DNA of 41,489 nucleotides from the NCBI RefSeq assembly GCF_035916875.1, contig NZ_JAXUHN010000047.1:1-41489 (forward strand), given 5' to 3'. The DNA comes from Methylomicrobium sp035916875. Its GTDB lineage: Bacteria > Pseudomonadota > Gammaproteobacteria > Methylococcales > Methylomonadaceae. A program made the translations under genes and the position numbers. This document shows, piece by piece, positions 7,866 through 15,782 of the stretch. How positions within the stretch are numbered: the stretch's first letter is position 1; each line of letters begins with the position of its first letter. Below the pieces are notes generated by a model. It worked only from the letters and a program-made list of their open reading frames with translations, was not told where the DNA came from and did not search any database.

Positions 7866-9752
7866 ATGCTCAATTTTAAAAATATCGCCCTGCGCCGGGG
7901 CCCGAGGCTGCTGTTCGACGAGGCATCGTTTACGATTCATCAGGGCGAGAAAGTCGGTATTACCGGCGCGAACGGCGCCGGCAAGTCGAGTTTTTTCGCG
8001 CTGATCCGGGATGAACTGCATCTCGATTCGGGCGATTTTTCGATGCCGCCTGGCCTTGAGATCGCGCATGTCGCGCAAGAAACGCCGGCCGCCGAATGTC
8101 GAGCGATCGATTATGTGATGGACGGCGACCGCGAACTGCGCCGCCTACAGGCCGAACTGCAAACGGCCGAAGCGAACCATGACGGCTTGAAACAGGCCGA
8201 ACTGCATGCCGCGCTCGAGGTGATTGGCGGTTATGAGGCCGAGGCGCGCGCTTCGCGGCTGCTGAACGGACTGGGCTTCAAGCCTTTACAGGAGCAGGCC
8301 CAGGTCGGCGTCTTTTCTGGCGGCTGGCGGATGCGGCTGAATTTGGCGCAGGCCTTGATGTGCCGTTCCGACGTGCTGCTGCTCGACGAACCGACCAACC
8401 ATCTGGATCTGGATGCGGTGATCTGGCTGCAAGACTGGCTGTGCAAATATCCGGGCACCCTGCTATTGATTTCGCACGATCGCGATTTTCTCGACGCGAT
8501 CACCGATCACATCGTGCATATCGAACAAGGCAAGGTGAATATCTATACCGGCAACTATTCCGCGTTCGAAAGGATGCGCGCCGAGAAACTCTCGCAGCAA
8601 CAGGCTGCTTTTCAAAAACAGCAGCGCGAAATCGCGCACATTCAAAGCTACATCAATCGCTTCAAGGCGCAGGCAACCAAGGCCCGGCAGGCGCAAAGCC
8701 GGATCAAGGCGCTGGAGCGAATGGAACTGATCGCTCAGGCGCATGTCGATTCGCCGTTCCATTTCAGTTTTGCGGAACCAGGGCGGATGTCGAATCCGTT
8801 GTTGACGCTGGATGCTGCGGATATCGGTTATGGTGACAAGATTGTGATACGAGGAGCCGGCCTTTCGTTGTCGCCGGGCGACCGGGTCGGTCTTTTGGGG
8901 CCAAATGGCGCGGGTAAGTCGAGTCTGATCAAGGTACTGGCCGGCGCAATGCACCCTTTGTGCGGCAAAAGACAAGAATCGGTGAATCTGAAGATCGGTT
9001 ATTTCGCCCAGCATCAGCTCGAACAATTGCGGGTGGATGAATCGCCGCTCTGGCATTTCCAAAAGCTGGACCCACAGGCGACCGAAAAAGACCTCCGCAA
9101 CTTTCTCGGCGGCTTCGATTTTCAGGGCGACAAAGTGATGGATCCAGTTCGACCGTTTTCGGGTGGCGAAAAGGCGCGGCTGGTACTCGCGCTGTTGGTT
9201 TATCAGAACCCGAATCTGCTCTTGCTCGACGAGCCGACCAACCATTTAGACCTCGAAATGCGCGAGGCCTTGATCATGGCGCTGCAGGATTATCAGGGCG
9301 CCTTGGTCACCGTATCGCACGACCGACATTTATTGCGCTCGGTCACCGATCGGCTGCTGCTGGTCGCGGACGGCAAAGTTGAGGCGTTCGACGGCGATCT
9401 GGACGATTACCGGATTTGGCTCGGTGAGCAGAAAAAAGGCGATGCGAAAGAAATAGCGGCCGAAGCCGCGTCGGGCATCAACCGCAAGGATCAACGCAAG
9501 CAGGATGCCGAACGCCGGCAGCGCAACAAACCTTTGATGGACGCGCTGAAGAAAGCCGAGCAGGCCGTCGAAAAATTCCATCAGGAACAGCGACAACTGG
9601 AACAGTTGTTGGTCGATCCGGCCATTTATGCCGAGTCGGAAAAAAACCGGCTGAAAGAGGTGATGGCCAGAAAAGTGCAGGTGGACAAGGCGCTTGAAGA
9701 CGCCGAGGCGCTCTGGCTGGAGGTGGAGGAAAAACTCGCGTCGGCCCAGTAG
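7866..9752 (+). CDS. yheS: ABC-F ATPase, YheS type
   Basis: A second soluble ABC-F protein, 628 aa. Domain 1: Walker A GANGAGKS (34-41), FSGGW (150-154), LLLDEPTNHLD (171-181). Domain 2: Walker A GPNGAGKS (345-352), FSGGE (431-435), LLLLDEPTNHLD (451-462). The interdomain linker (about 235-300) is long, charged and Gln-rich, as in ABC-F proteins that reach the ribosomal P-site region. The C-terminal 100 residues form a Lys/Glu-rich coiled coil. MLNFKNIALRRGPRLLFDEA and the overall length match YheS, a ribosome-associated translation factor. It stands alone; the ribosome-binding site before its ATG is weak. Confidence 0.9.
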   Translation: MLNFKNIALRRGPRLLFDEASFTIHQGEKVGITGANGAGKSSFFALIRDELHLDSGDFSMPPGLEIAHVAQETPAAECRAIDYVMDGDRELRRLQAELQTAEANHDGLKQAELHAALEVIGGYEAEARASRLLNGLGFKPLQEQAQVGVFSGGWRMRLNLAQALMCRSDVLLLDEPTNHLDLDAVIWLQDWLCKYPGTLLLISHDRDFLDAITDHIVHIEQGKVNIYTGNYSAFERMRAEKLSQQQAAFQKQQREIAHIQSYINRFKAQATKARQAQSRIKALERMELIAQAHVDSPFHFSFAEPGRMSNPLLTLDAADIGYGDKIVIRGAGLSLSPGDRVGLLGPNGAGKSSLIKVLAGAMHPLCGKRQESVNLKIGYFAQHQLEQLRVDESPLWHFQKLDPQATEKDLRNFLGGFDFQGDKVMDPVRPFSGGEKARLVLALLVYQNPNLLLLDEPTNHLDLEMREALIMALQDYQGALVTVSHDRHLLRSVTDRLLLVADGKVEAFDGDLDDYRIWLGEQKKGDAKEIAAEAASGINRKDQRKQDAERRQRNKPLMDALKKAEQAVEKFHQEQRQLEQLLVDPAIYAESEKNRLKEVMARKVQVDKALEDAEALWLEVEEKLASAQ

Positions 9753-9825
9753 ATCTGATTGCATGACGAGAGGGCTCGGCGCATGCTAGCGAAATAACAA
9801 AAACACAAGCTATGTAGGCCAGCCC

Positions 9826-10335
9826 ATGTACGATTTGATCATTCTACTCTTCGATATTTGCCGCTTTAAAAAAGGCCCGGAGGATTTGCCTTATTCGCTA
9901 TCGCTACTCAAAATTACCGTGGCGGCCTTCGCCGTCGTCCGGGTTTTGATGCATTATAGAGGCGGTAATCTGCTCGGCGCGATCCTTGAGACCGGCGCGG
10001 AAATCGTTTATATCGGGTTGTTCGGCGGCGTGATGTTGCATGCGAACCGGCATTTGAACCGTTATTATCAGGTCGCGAGCGCATTGTTCGGCGGCTATGC
10101 ACTGATCGGCTTTCTGGCGTTGCCGGCCGTTGCCGCCTGGGTGGCCGGGCAGCCCGGCGGCCTCGCATTCATTCTGCTGATCGGCATCGCCGCCTGGCTT
10201 TGCGCTGTCACCGCACACATCGTTTATCATGCGCTTTCGCCGAATCTGTTCATGAGTCTGGGTTGGGCGCTGGTTTTTTTAGTCGGTTTTGTACTGATGG
10301 CGATGTCCTTTGGGGATGTCAATAGCCTCGGTTAG
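9826..10335 (+). CDS. Small polytopic membrane protein, unknown
   Basis: I do not recognise this 169-aa protein. It has a short soluble N-terminus (MYDLIILLFDICRFKKGPED) and then about four or five hydrophobic segments (about 22-40, 52-70, 82-105, 110-132, 140-162). The first lines resemble small Yip1/YIP-like or DUF membrane proteins found beside YheS, but no motif supports a name. It follows yheS by 73 bp on the same strand and may be cotranscribed. Confidence 0.75.
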   Translation: MYDLIILLFDICRFKKGPEDLPYSLSLLKITVAAFAVVRVLMHYRGGNLLGAILETGAEIVYIGLFGGVMLHANRHLNRYYQVASALFGGYALIGFLALPAVAAWVAGQPGGLAFILLIGIAAWLCAVTAHIVYHALSPNLFMSLGWALVFLVGFVLMAMSFGDVNSLG

Positions 10336-10479
10336 AGGAATTGTTGAACATTACAAACCTATATCTTTCAACCGGAAAACTCGCTTCCGGACTTAGCTGA
10401 TGGCGATCCCACGAATGACGTGGCTCAGAAGAAGAGGGATAGAATCCCGTCAAAACATTATCGGCGGTTTAAAACGTTA

Positions 10480-10504
10480 CGGACGAGTCCTTATAACCCG
10501 TCCG
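10480..10504. terminator. Hairpin between convergent genes
   Basis: CGGACG (10480-10485) and CGTCCG (10499-10504) form a 6-bp stem with a 13-nt loop, between the membrane protein gene (plus) and uppP (minus). No T-run is present on either side, so its role as a shared end is tentative. Confidence 0.3.
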
Positions 10505-10523
10505 GGTGCGCTAAGCTATTCGG

Positions 10524-11351
10524 CTAACCACCACTCCAATCCACCCAACCCAACTGCGCGGAAAGCAGCACCAATACGCCAAATGCAATCCGGTAATAGG
10601 CGAATACCGAAAAATCATGGCGGCTGATGAAGCGCAAAAGACCGCGCACGGCCAGAAAAGCGCTAACGAACGACACCACGCCGCCGACCGCGAATAAGTC
10701 GAGGTCGCTCGCACTGAACAGGGTACGGTGCTTATAGACATCGTAAAAGGTCGCCGCGAACATGGTCGGAATAGCCAGGAAAAATGAAAACTCGGTCGCC
10801 GCGCGCCTGGACAGTCCGAAAAACAGGCCGCCGATGATCGTGGCGCCGGAACGTGAAGTGCCTGGAATCATCGCAACTGCTTGCGCGAAACCGACTTTTA
10901 ACGCGTCGCGCCAGGTCATGTCATCGATTGTTTCGGCGTGAATTTTATGCTCGCGGCGCTCGGCCCAGAGTATCAAGAAGCCGCCGATGATGAAGGCCGA
11001 GGCGACCACAAACGGATTAAACAGATAGGCCTTTATTTGCTTTAGGAATAAAAACCCGAGAATCGCGGCCGGCAAAAACGCCACGATCATGTTAATGGCG
11101 AGGCGTTGCGATACCGCTTCGGACTTGATACTGATCAGTGTGTGCCAGAGCCGTTGGCGATATTCCCAGACGACCGCCAGAATCGCCGCAAACTGAATCG
11201 CGATTTCAAAGACCTTGCCTTTTTCATCGTTGAATCCCAATAGTTGCCCTGCAAGAATCAAGTGCCCGGTTGAAGACACTGGCAAAAATTCGGTCAAGCC
11301 TTCGACGACGCCTAGAATCAGGGCATCGAGCAATACATGAAGATCGGTCAT
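10524..11351 (-). CDS. uppP: Undecaprenyl-diphosphatase
   Basis: An integral inner-membrane enzyme that dephosphorylates undecaprenyl diphosphate, recycling the lipid carrier for peptidoglycan and other envelope polymers; overexpression gives bacitracin resistance. The two family signatures are intact: EGLTEFLPVSSTGH (17-30) and PGTSRSGAT (163-171), which supply the catalytic Glu, His/Ser and Arg. Length 275 aa and about eight membrane segments are typical of BacA/UppP. It starts 22 bp after rho on the same strand, so trxA, rho and uppP may be read together. Confidence 0.96.
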   Translation of the reverse strand: MTDLHVLLDALILGVVEGLTEFLPVSSTGHLILAGQLLGFNDEKGKVFEIAIQFAAILAVVWEYRQRLWHTLISIKSEAVSQRLAINMIVAFLPAAILGFLFLKQIKAYLFNPFVVASAFIIGGFLILWAERREHKIHAETIDDMTWRDALKVGFAQAVAMIPGTSRSGATIIGGLFFGLSRRAATEFSFFLAIPTMFAATFYDVYKHRTLFSASDLDLFAVGGVVSFVSAFLAVRGLLRFISRHDFSVFAYYRIAFGVLVLLSAQLGWVDWSGG

Positions 11352-11373
11352 GATAACTCTCGGTAAAAAACGC

Positions 11374-12630
11374 TCAGCGTTTCATCGATTCGAAGAATTC
11401 GGCGTTGGTCTTGAAATCTTTTAGTTTGCCGATCAGGAATTCGGATGCCGCGGTTTCATCCATCGGTTGCAGGATTTTGCGCAGAATCCAGGTTTTTTGT
11501 AAGGTATCGGGATCGACCAGGTATTCTTCACGGCGGGTGCCGGAACGGTTAATGTTGATCGCAGGATAAATACGCTTTTCGGCTATCTTGCGGTCGAGAT
11601 GCAATTCCATGTTACCGGTACCCTTGAATTCTTCGTAGATCACCTCATCCATCCGGGAACCGGTGTCGATCAATGCGGTCGCTATGATCGTCAAACTGCC
11701 GCCTTCCTCGATATTACGCGCCGCGCCGAAAAAGCGTTTCGGTTTTTCGAGCGCATTCGCGTCGACACCCCCGGTCAGGATTTTGCCGGAAGAAGGCACG
11801 ACCGTGTTATAAGCGCGGGCCAAACGGGTAATCGAGTCTAACAGGATAACAACATCGTGCTTGTGCTCGACCAGACGGCGCGCCTTTTCGATCACCATTT
11901 CGGCAACCTGTACATGGCGGGTCGGCGGTTCGTCGAAGGTGCTCGAAATCACTTCGCCTCTCACGCAGCGCTCCATTTCGGTCACTTCCTCCGGTCGTTC
12001 GTCGATCAACAGCACGATCAGATAACATTCGGGATTACGTTCCGCGATCGCCTGCGCAAGGCTTTGCAGGATCATCGTTTTACCGGCTTTCGGAGGCGAT
12101 ACGATCAGGCCGCGCTGGCCTTTGCCGATCGGCGCGACCAGATCGATGATCCGGCCCGTGAGGTCTTCGGTGGTGCCGTTGCCTTGTTCGAGCGTGAAAC
12201 GCTCTTTCGCAAACAGCGGCGTTAGGTTGGAGAAATGAATCTTGTTCTTGGTATTTTCGGGCGGTTCGAAGTTGATCTCTTCGACCTTCAGCATCGCGAA
12301 ATAACGCTCGTTATCTTTTGGTGGCCGAATCTTGCCGCTGATCGTGTCGCCGGTCTTTAACGAGAAGCGCCGAATCTGACTCGGCGAGACATAAATGTCA
12401 TCCGGACCGGCCAAGTATGAACAACCGGGGGTGCGTAAAAAACCAAAACCGTCCTGCAAAATTTCGAGAACGCCGTCGCCGTAAATATCATCGCCAGCCT
12501 TAGCCTGTTTTTTTAGAATCGCAAATATCAGATCCTGCTTGCGCGATCTGGCGACATTTTCAAGGCCAAGCGATTCGGCGATTTCAATGACTTCACTGAT
12601 TTGTTTTAGTTTTAACTCGGTAAGATTCAT
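11374..12630 (-). CDS. rho: Transcription termination factor Rho
   Basis: A hexameric RNA-dependent ATPase/helicase that ends transcription. MNLTELKLKQISEVIEIAES is the normal N-terminus, giving 418 aa (E. coli 419); the ORF extends 17 codons upstream but that part is not family-like. The RNA-binding cold-shock-like domain carries DGFGFLR (60-66). The ATPase domain has Walker A within IVSPPKAGKT (176-185) and Walker B near VVILLDSITR. The Q/R-loop GGVDANALEKPKRFFGAARN is present. It lies downstream of trxA as in enterobacteria. A hairpin in the leader (GCGCT 12731-12735 / AGCGC 12742-12746) may matter for rho autoregulation, which is known in E. coli, but this is inference. Confidence 0.98.
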   Translation of the reverse strand: MNLTELKLKQISEVIEIAESLGLENVARSRKQDLIFAILKKQAKAGDDIYGDGVLEILQDGFGFLRTPGCSYLAGPDDIYVSPSQIRRFSLKTGDTISGKIRPPKDNERYFAMLKVEEINFEPPENTKNKIHFSNLTPLFAKERFTLEQGNGTTEDLTGRIIDLVAPIGKGQRGLIVSPPKAGKTMILQSLAQAIAERNPECYLIVLLIDERPEEVTEMERCVRGEVISSTFDEPPTRHVQVAEMVIEKARRLVEHKHDVVILLDSITRLARAYNTVVPSSGKILTGGVDANALEKPKRFFGAARNIEEGGSLTIIATALIDTGSRMDEVIYEEFKGTGNMELHLDRKIAEKRIYPAININRSGTRREEYLVDPDTLQKTWILRKILQPMDETAASEFLIGKLKDFKTNAEFFESMKR

Positions 12631-12772
12631 AAAGGGCAACTCGAAGCTAAGCGACAACGGCTCAACACCGCCAGTGCTCAAAAAAGGATTAGAATTCAGG
12701 GATGCAGATTATCGGACGATAGGCTGAAGCGCGCTGGAATCAGCGCACTCCATAATTATAACTCAATAAAGC

Positions 12773-12803
12773 GATTCCGTCTAGTGAGAAGACGGGGCGA
12801 ATC
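12773..12803 (-). terminator. Hairpin after trxA
   Basis: CCGTCT (12777-12782) pairs with AGACGG (12790-12795) around a 7-nt loop, and the outer GATTC (12773-12777) and GAATC (12799-12803) extend the stem across a bulge. It lies just past the trxA stop on the minus strand. There is no U-run, so partial readthrough to rho is plausible. Confidence 0.4.
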
Positions 12804-12814
12804 AGGGGACAGCG

Positions 12815-13141
12815 TTAAATATTGCTGTTCAGGAAAGCAGCGAGTTGGGATTTGGTAAGGGCGCCAACCTTGGTCGCCTCGACTTCGCCGTCCTTGAACA
12901 GCATCAAGGTCGGAATGCCGCGTACGCCATAATGTTGTGGTGTTTTTGGGTTTTCATCGATATTGATCTTCACGACGGTCAATTTGCCCGCGAAGTCTAC
13001 TGCAATTTCATCCAGAACCGGCGCAATCATTTTACAAGGTCCGCACCATTCAGCCCAGTAATCCACCAATACAGGCCCTTTAGCTTTGATAACCTTTTCG
13101 TTAAATTCGCTATCGCTTACATGAAGGACTGAGTCGCTCAC
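12815..13141 (-). CDS. trxA: Thioredoxin 1
   Basis: A 108-aa cytoplasmic disulfide reductase, recharged by thioredoxin reductase. The active site WCGPC is at 32-36, the cis-proline in GIPTLMLF and the buried Asp in VDYWAEW are in place. A GTG start at 13141 is chosen because it gives the canonical length and N-terminus (SDSVLHVSDSEF) and has GGAG 7 nt upstream; the ATG-started ORF to 13198 adds 19 residues unlike thioredoxin. Divergent from rhlB with 112 bp between starts and upstream of rho, the conserved rhlB / trxA-rho neighbourhood. Confidence 0.96.
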   Translation of the reverse strand: MSDSVLHVSDSEFNEKVIKAKGPVLVDYWAEWCGPCKMIAPVLDEIAVDFAGKLTVVKINIDENPKTPQHYGVRGIPTLMLFKDGEVEATKVGALTKSQLAAFLNSNI

Positions 13142-13253
13142 GCTATTTCTCCAACAATTAAAAATTTTAACTATAGGGTGGAAGACGGCTTGAGTCAATC
13201 AATTTCTAGTTCCGGGTTCAGTCGATCCGATTTTTACGTTATCCTATTATCCC

Positions 13254-14558
13254 ATGAGTACGACACATTTAACTGAAACCCAATTTTCCAACCTCGAATT
13301 GTCCGATTCGATCCTGCATAGCTTGAATAGCGCAGGCTTTAAATTCTGCACGCCGATTCAGGACCGATCTCTGCCGCTTTTGCTCAGAGAACGCGACATT
13401 GCGGGGCAAGCGCAGACCGGAACCGGCAAAACCGCGACGTTTTTGCTCGCGACCTTCCAGCGTTTGTTGAATGACAATGAAAACAAGGAAGCGGCAAACC
13501 AGCCGATCAAGAATCCCCGCGCGGTGATTCTAGCCCCGACCCGAGAGCTAGCGATTCAGATTCATAAGGATGCGTTGCTGCTCAGCAAACATCTCAATCT
13601 GAAATTCGCGCTGATCTACGGTGGCACCGACTATCAAAAGCAACTCGACAAGATCAAATCAAATGTCGATGTGATCATAGGCACGCCCGGACGCATCATC
13701 GATTTTTACAAGCAGCAGGCGTTCAGCCTCGATCATGTGCAGGTTAGCGTGCTCGACGAAGCCGACCGAATGTTCGACCTCGGTTTTATCAAGGACATCC
13801 GCTATCTGTTACGGCGCATGCCGCCGCACGATCAGCGTTTAAATATGCTGTTTTCGGCGACCTTGTCCTACAAGGTGACCGAGCTGGCCTATGAGCACAT
13901 GAACAATCCGGTACTGATCAAGATAGAGACCGAAACGGTCACCTCTAAATCGATCAAACAAACCGCGTTCTGTCCATCGAACGAGCAAAAGATTCCGCTC
14001 TTGATCGGCATATTGAAAAAGTACCAGCCGCAGCGCAGCATCATCTTTGTAAACACCAAACGCTGCGCGGAGTTGCTGGACGATACGCTAACCGCGAACG
14101 GCTTCAAGACCGCGGCATTGAGCGGCGATGTGCCGCAGGAAAAACGCCAGCGGCTGTTGAATGATTTTCAGGAAAACAATATCAGCCTGTTGATCGCGAC
14201 CGATGTCGCGGCGCGCGGCCTGCATATCGCGGACGTCTCGCATGTGATCAACTACGACCTGCCGCAGGATGTCGAAGACTACGTACACCGGATCGGCCGC
14301 ACCGCGCGCTTCGGCGCCTCGGGCGAAGCGATCAGTTTCATCTGCGAGGAATATGCGTATTCGATGCCGGACATCGAGTCGTACATCGGCGAAAAAGTAC
14401 CGGTGCAACCGGTCACGCAAGACCTATTGGCCCAGGACCTGATACAACCGCCCAGAAGACCGCGTCCGCCGCGCGACGACAAGCCGCAACGGCGTCCGAA
14501 AAGCGGCAATAGCCGGCCGCCTAGAGCCCGGCCATCAACTCCCGAAAATCCTCAATAG
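13254..14558 (+). CDS. rhlB: DEAD-box ATP-dependent RNA helicase RhlB
   Basis: This unwinds structured RNA and in enterobacteria works in the RNase E degradosome. Core motifs are complete: Q-motif FKFCTPIQ (29-36), AQTGTGKT (53-60), PTRELA (95-100), DEAD (168-171), SAT (201-203) and a C-terminal HRIGRTAR. The N-terminus MSTTHLTETQFSNLELSDSI closely follows E. coli RhlB. A basic, Pro/Arg-rich tail (about 400-434) is typical of RNA-binding extensions. Location next to trxA-rho supports RhlB over RhlE or SrmB. Its last 38 bp overlap the 3' end of yrfG on the opposite strand. Confidence 0.95.
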   Translation: MSTTHLTETQFSNLELSDSILHSLNSAGFKFCTPIQDRSLPLLLRERDIAGQAQTGTGKTATFLLATFQRLLNDNENKEAANQPIKNPRAVILAPTRELAIQIHKDALLLSKHLNLKFALIYGGTDYQKQLDKIKSNVDVIIGTPGRIIDFYKQQAFSLDHVQVSVLDEADRMFDLGFIKDIRYLLRRMPPHDQRLNMLFSATLSYKVTELAYEHMNNPVLIKIETETVTSKSIKQTAFCPSNEQKIPLLIGILKKYQPQRSIIFVNTKRCAELLDDTLTANGFKTAALSGDVPQEKRQRLLNDFQENNISLLIATDVAARGLHIADVSHVINYDLPQDVEDYVHRIGRTARFGASGEAISFICEEYAYSMPDIESYIGEKVPVQPVTQDLLAQDLIQPPRRPRPPRDDKPQRRPKSGNSRPPRARPSTPENPQ

Positions 14559-15177
14559 CCGGATAATCGACGATCACCTTTTTCGGCTGCCGCGAATCCG
14601 GCCGGCTGACCGATAGCAGATTTTGAATGCCAAAAGCTTTGGCCGAGTTCAATACGGCCAGACTGTCATCGATCAACAGTGTTTTACTATTATCAAACGG
14701 CTGCCGTTGATTCAGCCAACGCCAGAATTCGGTATGCTCCTTCGGCTTGCCGCAGTCGTGCGAGCTGATGATCTCGTCGAAAAAGGGATGCAGACAGGTC
14801 TTTTCCATTTTAAGCCCAAGGCTGCCGGGATGCGCGTTGGTGACCAGCAGCACTTTTCGCGGTGAGCGCTTGGCCGCGACGAGAAATTCGACCACATGGG
14901 GCAGTACGCTGATCAAACCAGCAATCTCGGCTTTCAAACCGACAATATCCAGTTCGAGCGCACGGCTCCAGTAGTCCAGACAATACCATTCGAGCTTGCC
15001 TTCCATGCCTTTGAACAGTGGCACGAGTTCGTCCTTGGCCTGCTCTAGCGTCAGACCCTTTTTTTGCGCATAGCTCAATGGCACGAACTCCTTCCAGAAA
15101 TGATTATCGAAGTTCAAATCAAGCAAGGTGCCGTCCATATCGAGTAAAACGGTGTCAATTTTGCTCCAATCGATCAT
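14521..15177 (-). CDS. yrfG: HAD-family GMP/IMP nucleotidase YrfG-like
   Basis: A cytoplasmic HAD-superfamily phosphatase of 218 aa. Motif I is LLDMDGTLLDL (nucleophile Asp13, general acid Asp15), motif II VLLVTNAH (Thr), motif III Lys in CGKPKEHTEF, and motif IV LLIDDS. The N-terminal sequence IDTVLLDMDGTLLDLNFDNHFW and Leu-Asp-Tyr-Trp elements in the cap match YrfG, which dephosphorylates GMP and IMP in E. coli (222 aa). The gene is divergent from nudE (44 bp between starts), as both are neighbours in E. coli, and converges with rhlB with a 38-bp 3' overlap. Confidence 0.88.
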   Translation of the reverse strand: MIDWSKIDTVLLDMDGTLLDLNFDNHFWKEFVPLSYAQKKGLTLEQAKDELVPLFKGMEGKLEWYCLDYWSRALELDIVGLKAEIAGLISVLPHVVEFLVAAKRSPRKVLLVTNAHPGSLGLKMEKTCLHPFFDEIISSHDCGKPKEHTEFWRWLNQRQPFDNSKTLLIDDSLAVLNSAKAFGIQNLLSVSRPDSRQPKKVIVDYPAIEDFRELMAGL

Positions 15178-15221
15178 AATACTGCTGACTATTCAAAACG
15201 TATTCTTAACATCATAGCACC

Positions 15222-15770
15222 GTGGCCGACAAACCCATCATTCTGAACAAAACCACTGTCGCCAAAAGCCGTTTGTTTCATATCGAGGCACTCGATATTC
15301 AATTCAGCAACGGTGTTCAGCGCAGTTTCGAGCGTCTAACGCGCGGCAGGCCCGGCGGCGCGGTTCTGATCGTGCCGATGCTCGATAAAGACACCGTGCT
15401 GCTGATCAGGGAATATTCGGCCGGTGTACACCGCTACGAACTGGGACTGCCGAAGGGCAAAACCGATCCGGGCGAATCGTTTCTCGAGGCCGCGAACCGG
15501 GAACTGAAGGAAGAAGTCGGCTTCGGAGCGCACAAACTGCATCATCTGAGTTCATTTTCGCTCGCGCCGTCCTATCTCGAACACATGACCGAGATCATCC
15601 TGGCCGAGGATTTGTACGCAGAAAAATTGCCCGGCGACGAGCCCGAGGAGTTGGAAGTGGTGCCCTGGAAACTCTCTGAGATCAACGCATTGATCGCGAC
15701 CGGCGAATGCACGGAGGCTCGCTCGATCGCGGCGCTGTTCATGGCGCTCGAATATCTGAAGGCGCGCTGA
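15222..15770 (+). CDS. nudE: ADP-compounds NUDIX hydrolase NudE
   Basis: It hydrolyses ADP-ribose, NADH and Ap3A-type compounds. The Nudix box is complete: G79x5E85x7RE(93-94)LKEE(97-98)VG (100). Length 182 aa and the TRGRPGGAVLIVP and YELGLPKGKTDPGESFLEA segments match NudE. The start is GTG at 15222, with no strong Shine-Dalgarno; the intergenic region shared with divergent yrfG is only 44 bp, so the promoter may overlap and the mRNA may have a very short leader. The gene converges with the BatD gene with 12 bp between the stop codons. Confidence 0.9.
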   Translation: MADKPIILNKTTVAKSRLFHIEALDIQFSNGVQRSFERLTRGRPGGAVLIVPMLDKDTVLLIREYSAGVHRYELGLPKGKTDPGESFLEAANRELKEEVGFGAHKLHHLSSFSLAPSYLEHMTEIILAEDLYAEKLPGDEPEELEVVPWKLSEINALIATGECTEARSIAALFMALEYLKAR

Positions 15771-15782
15771 ATGATGAGCTGC

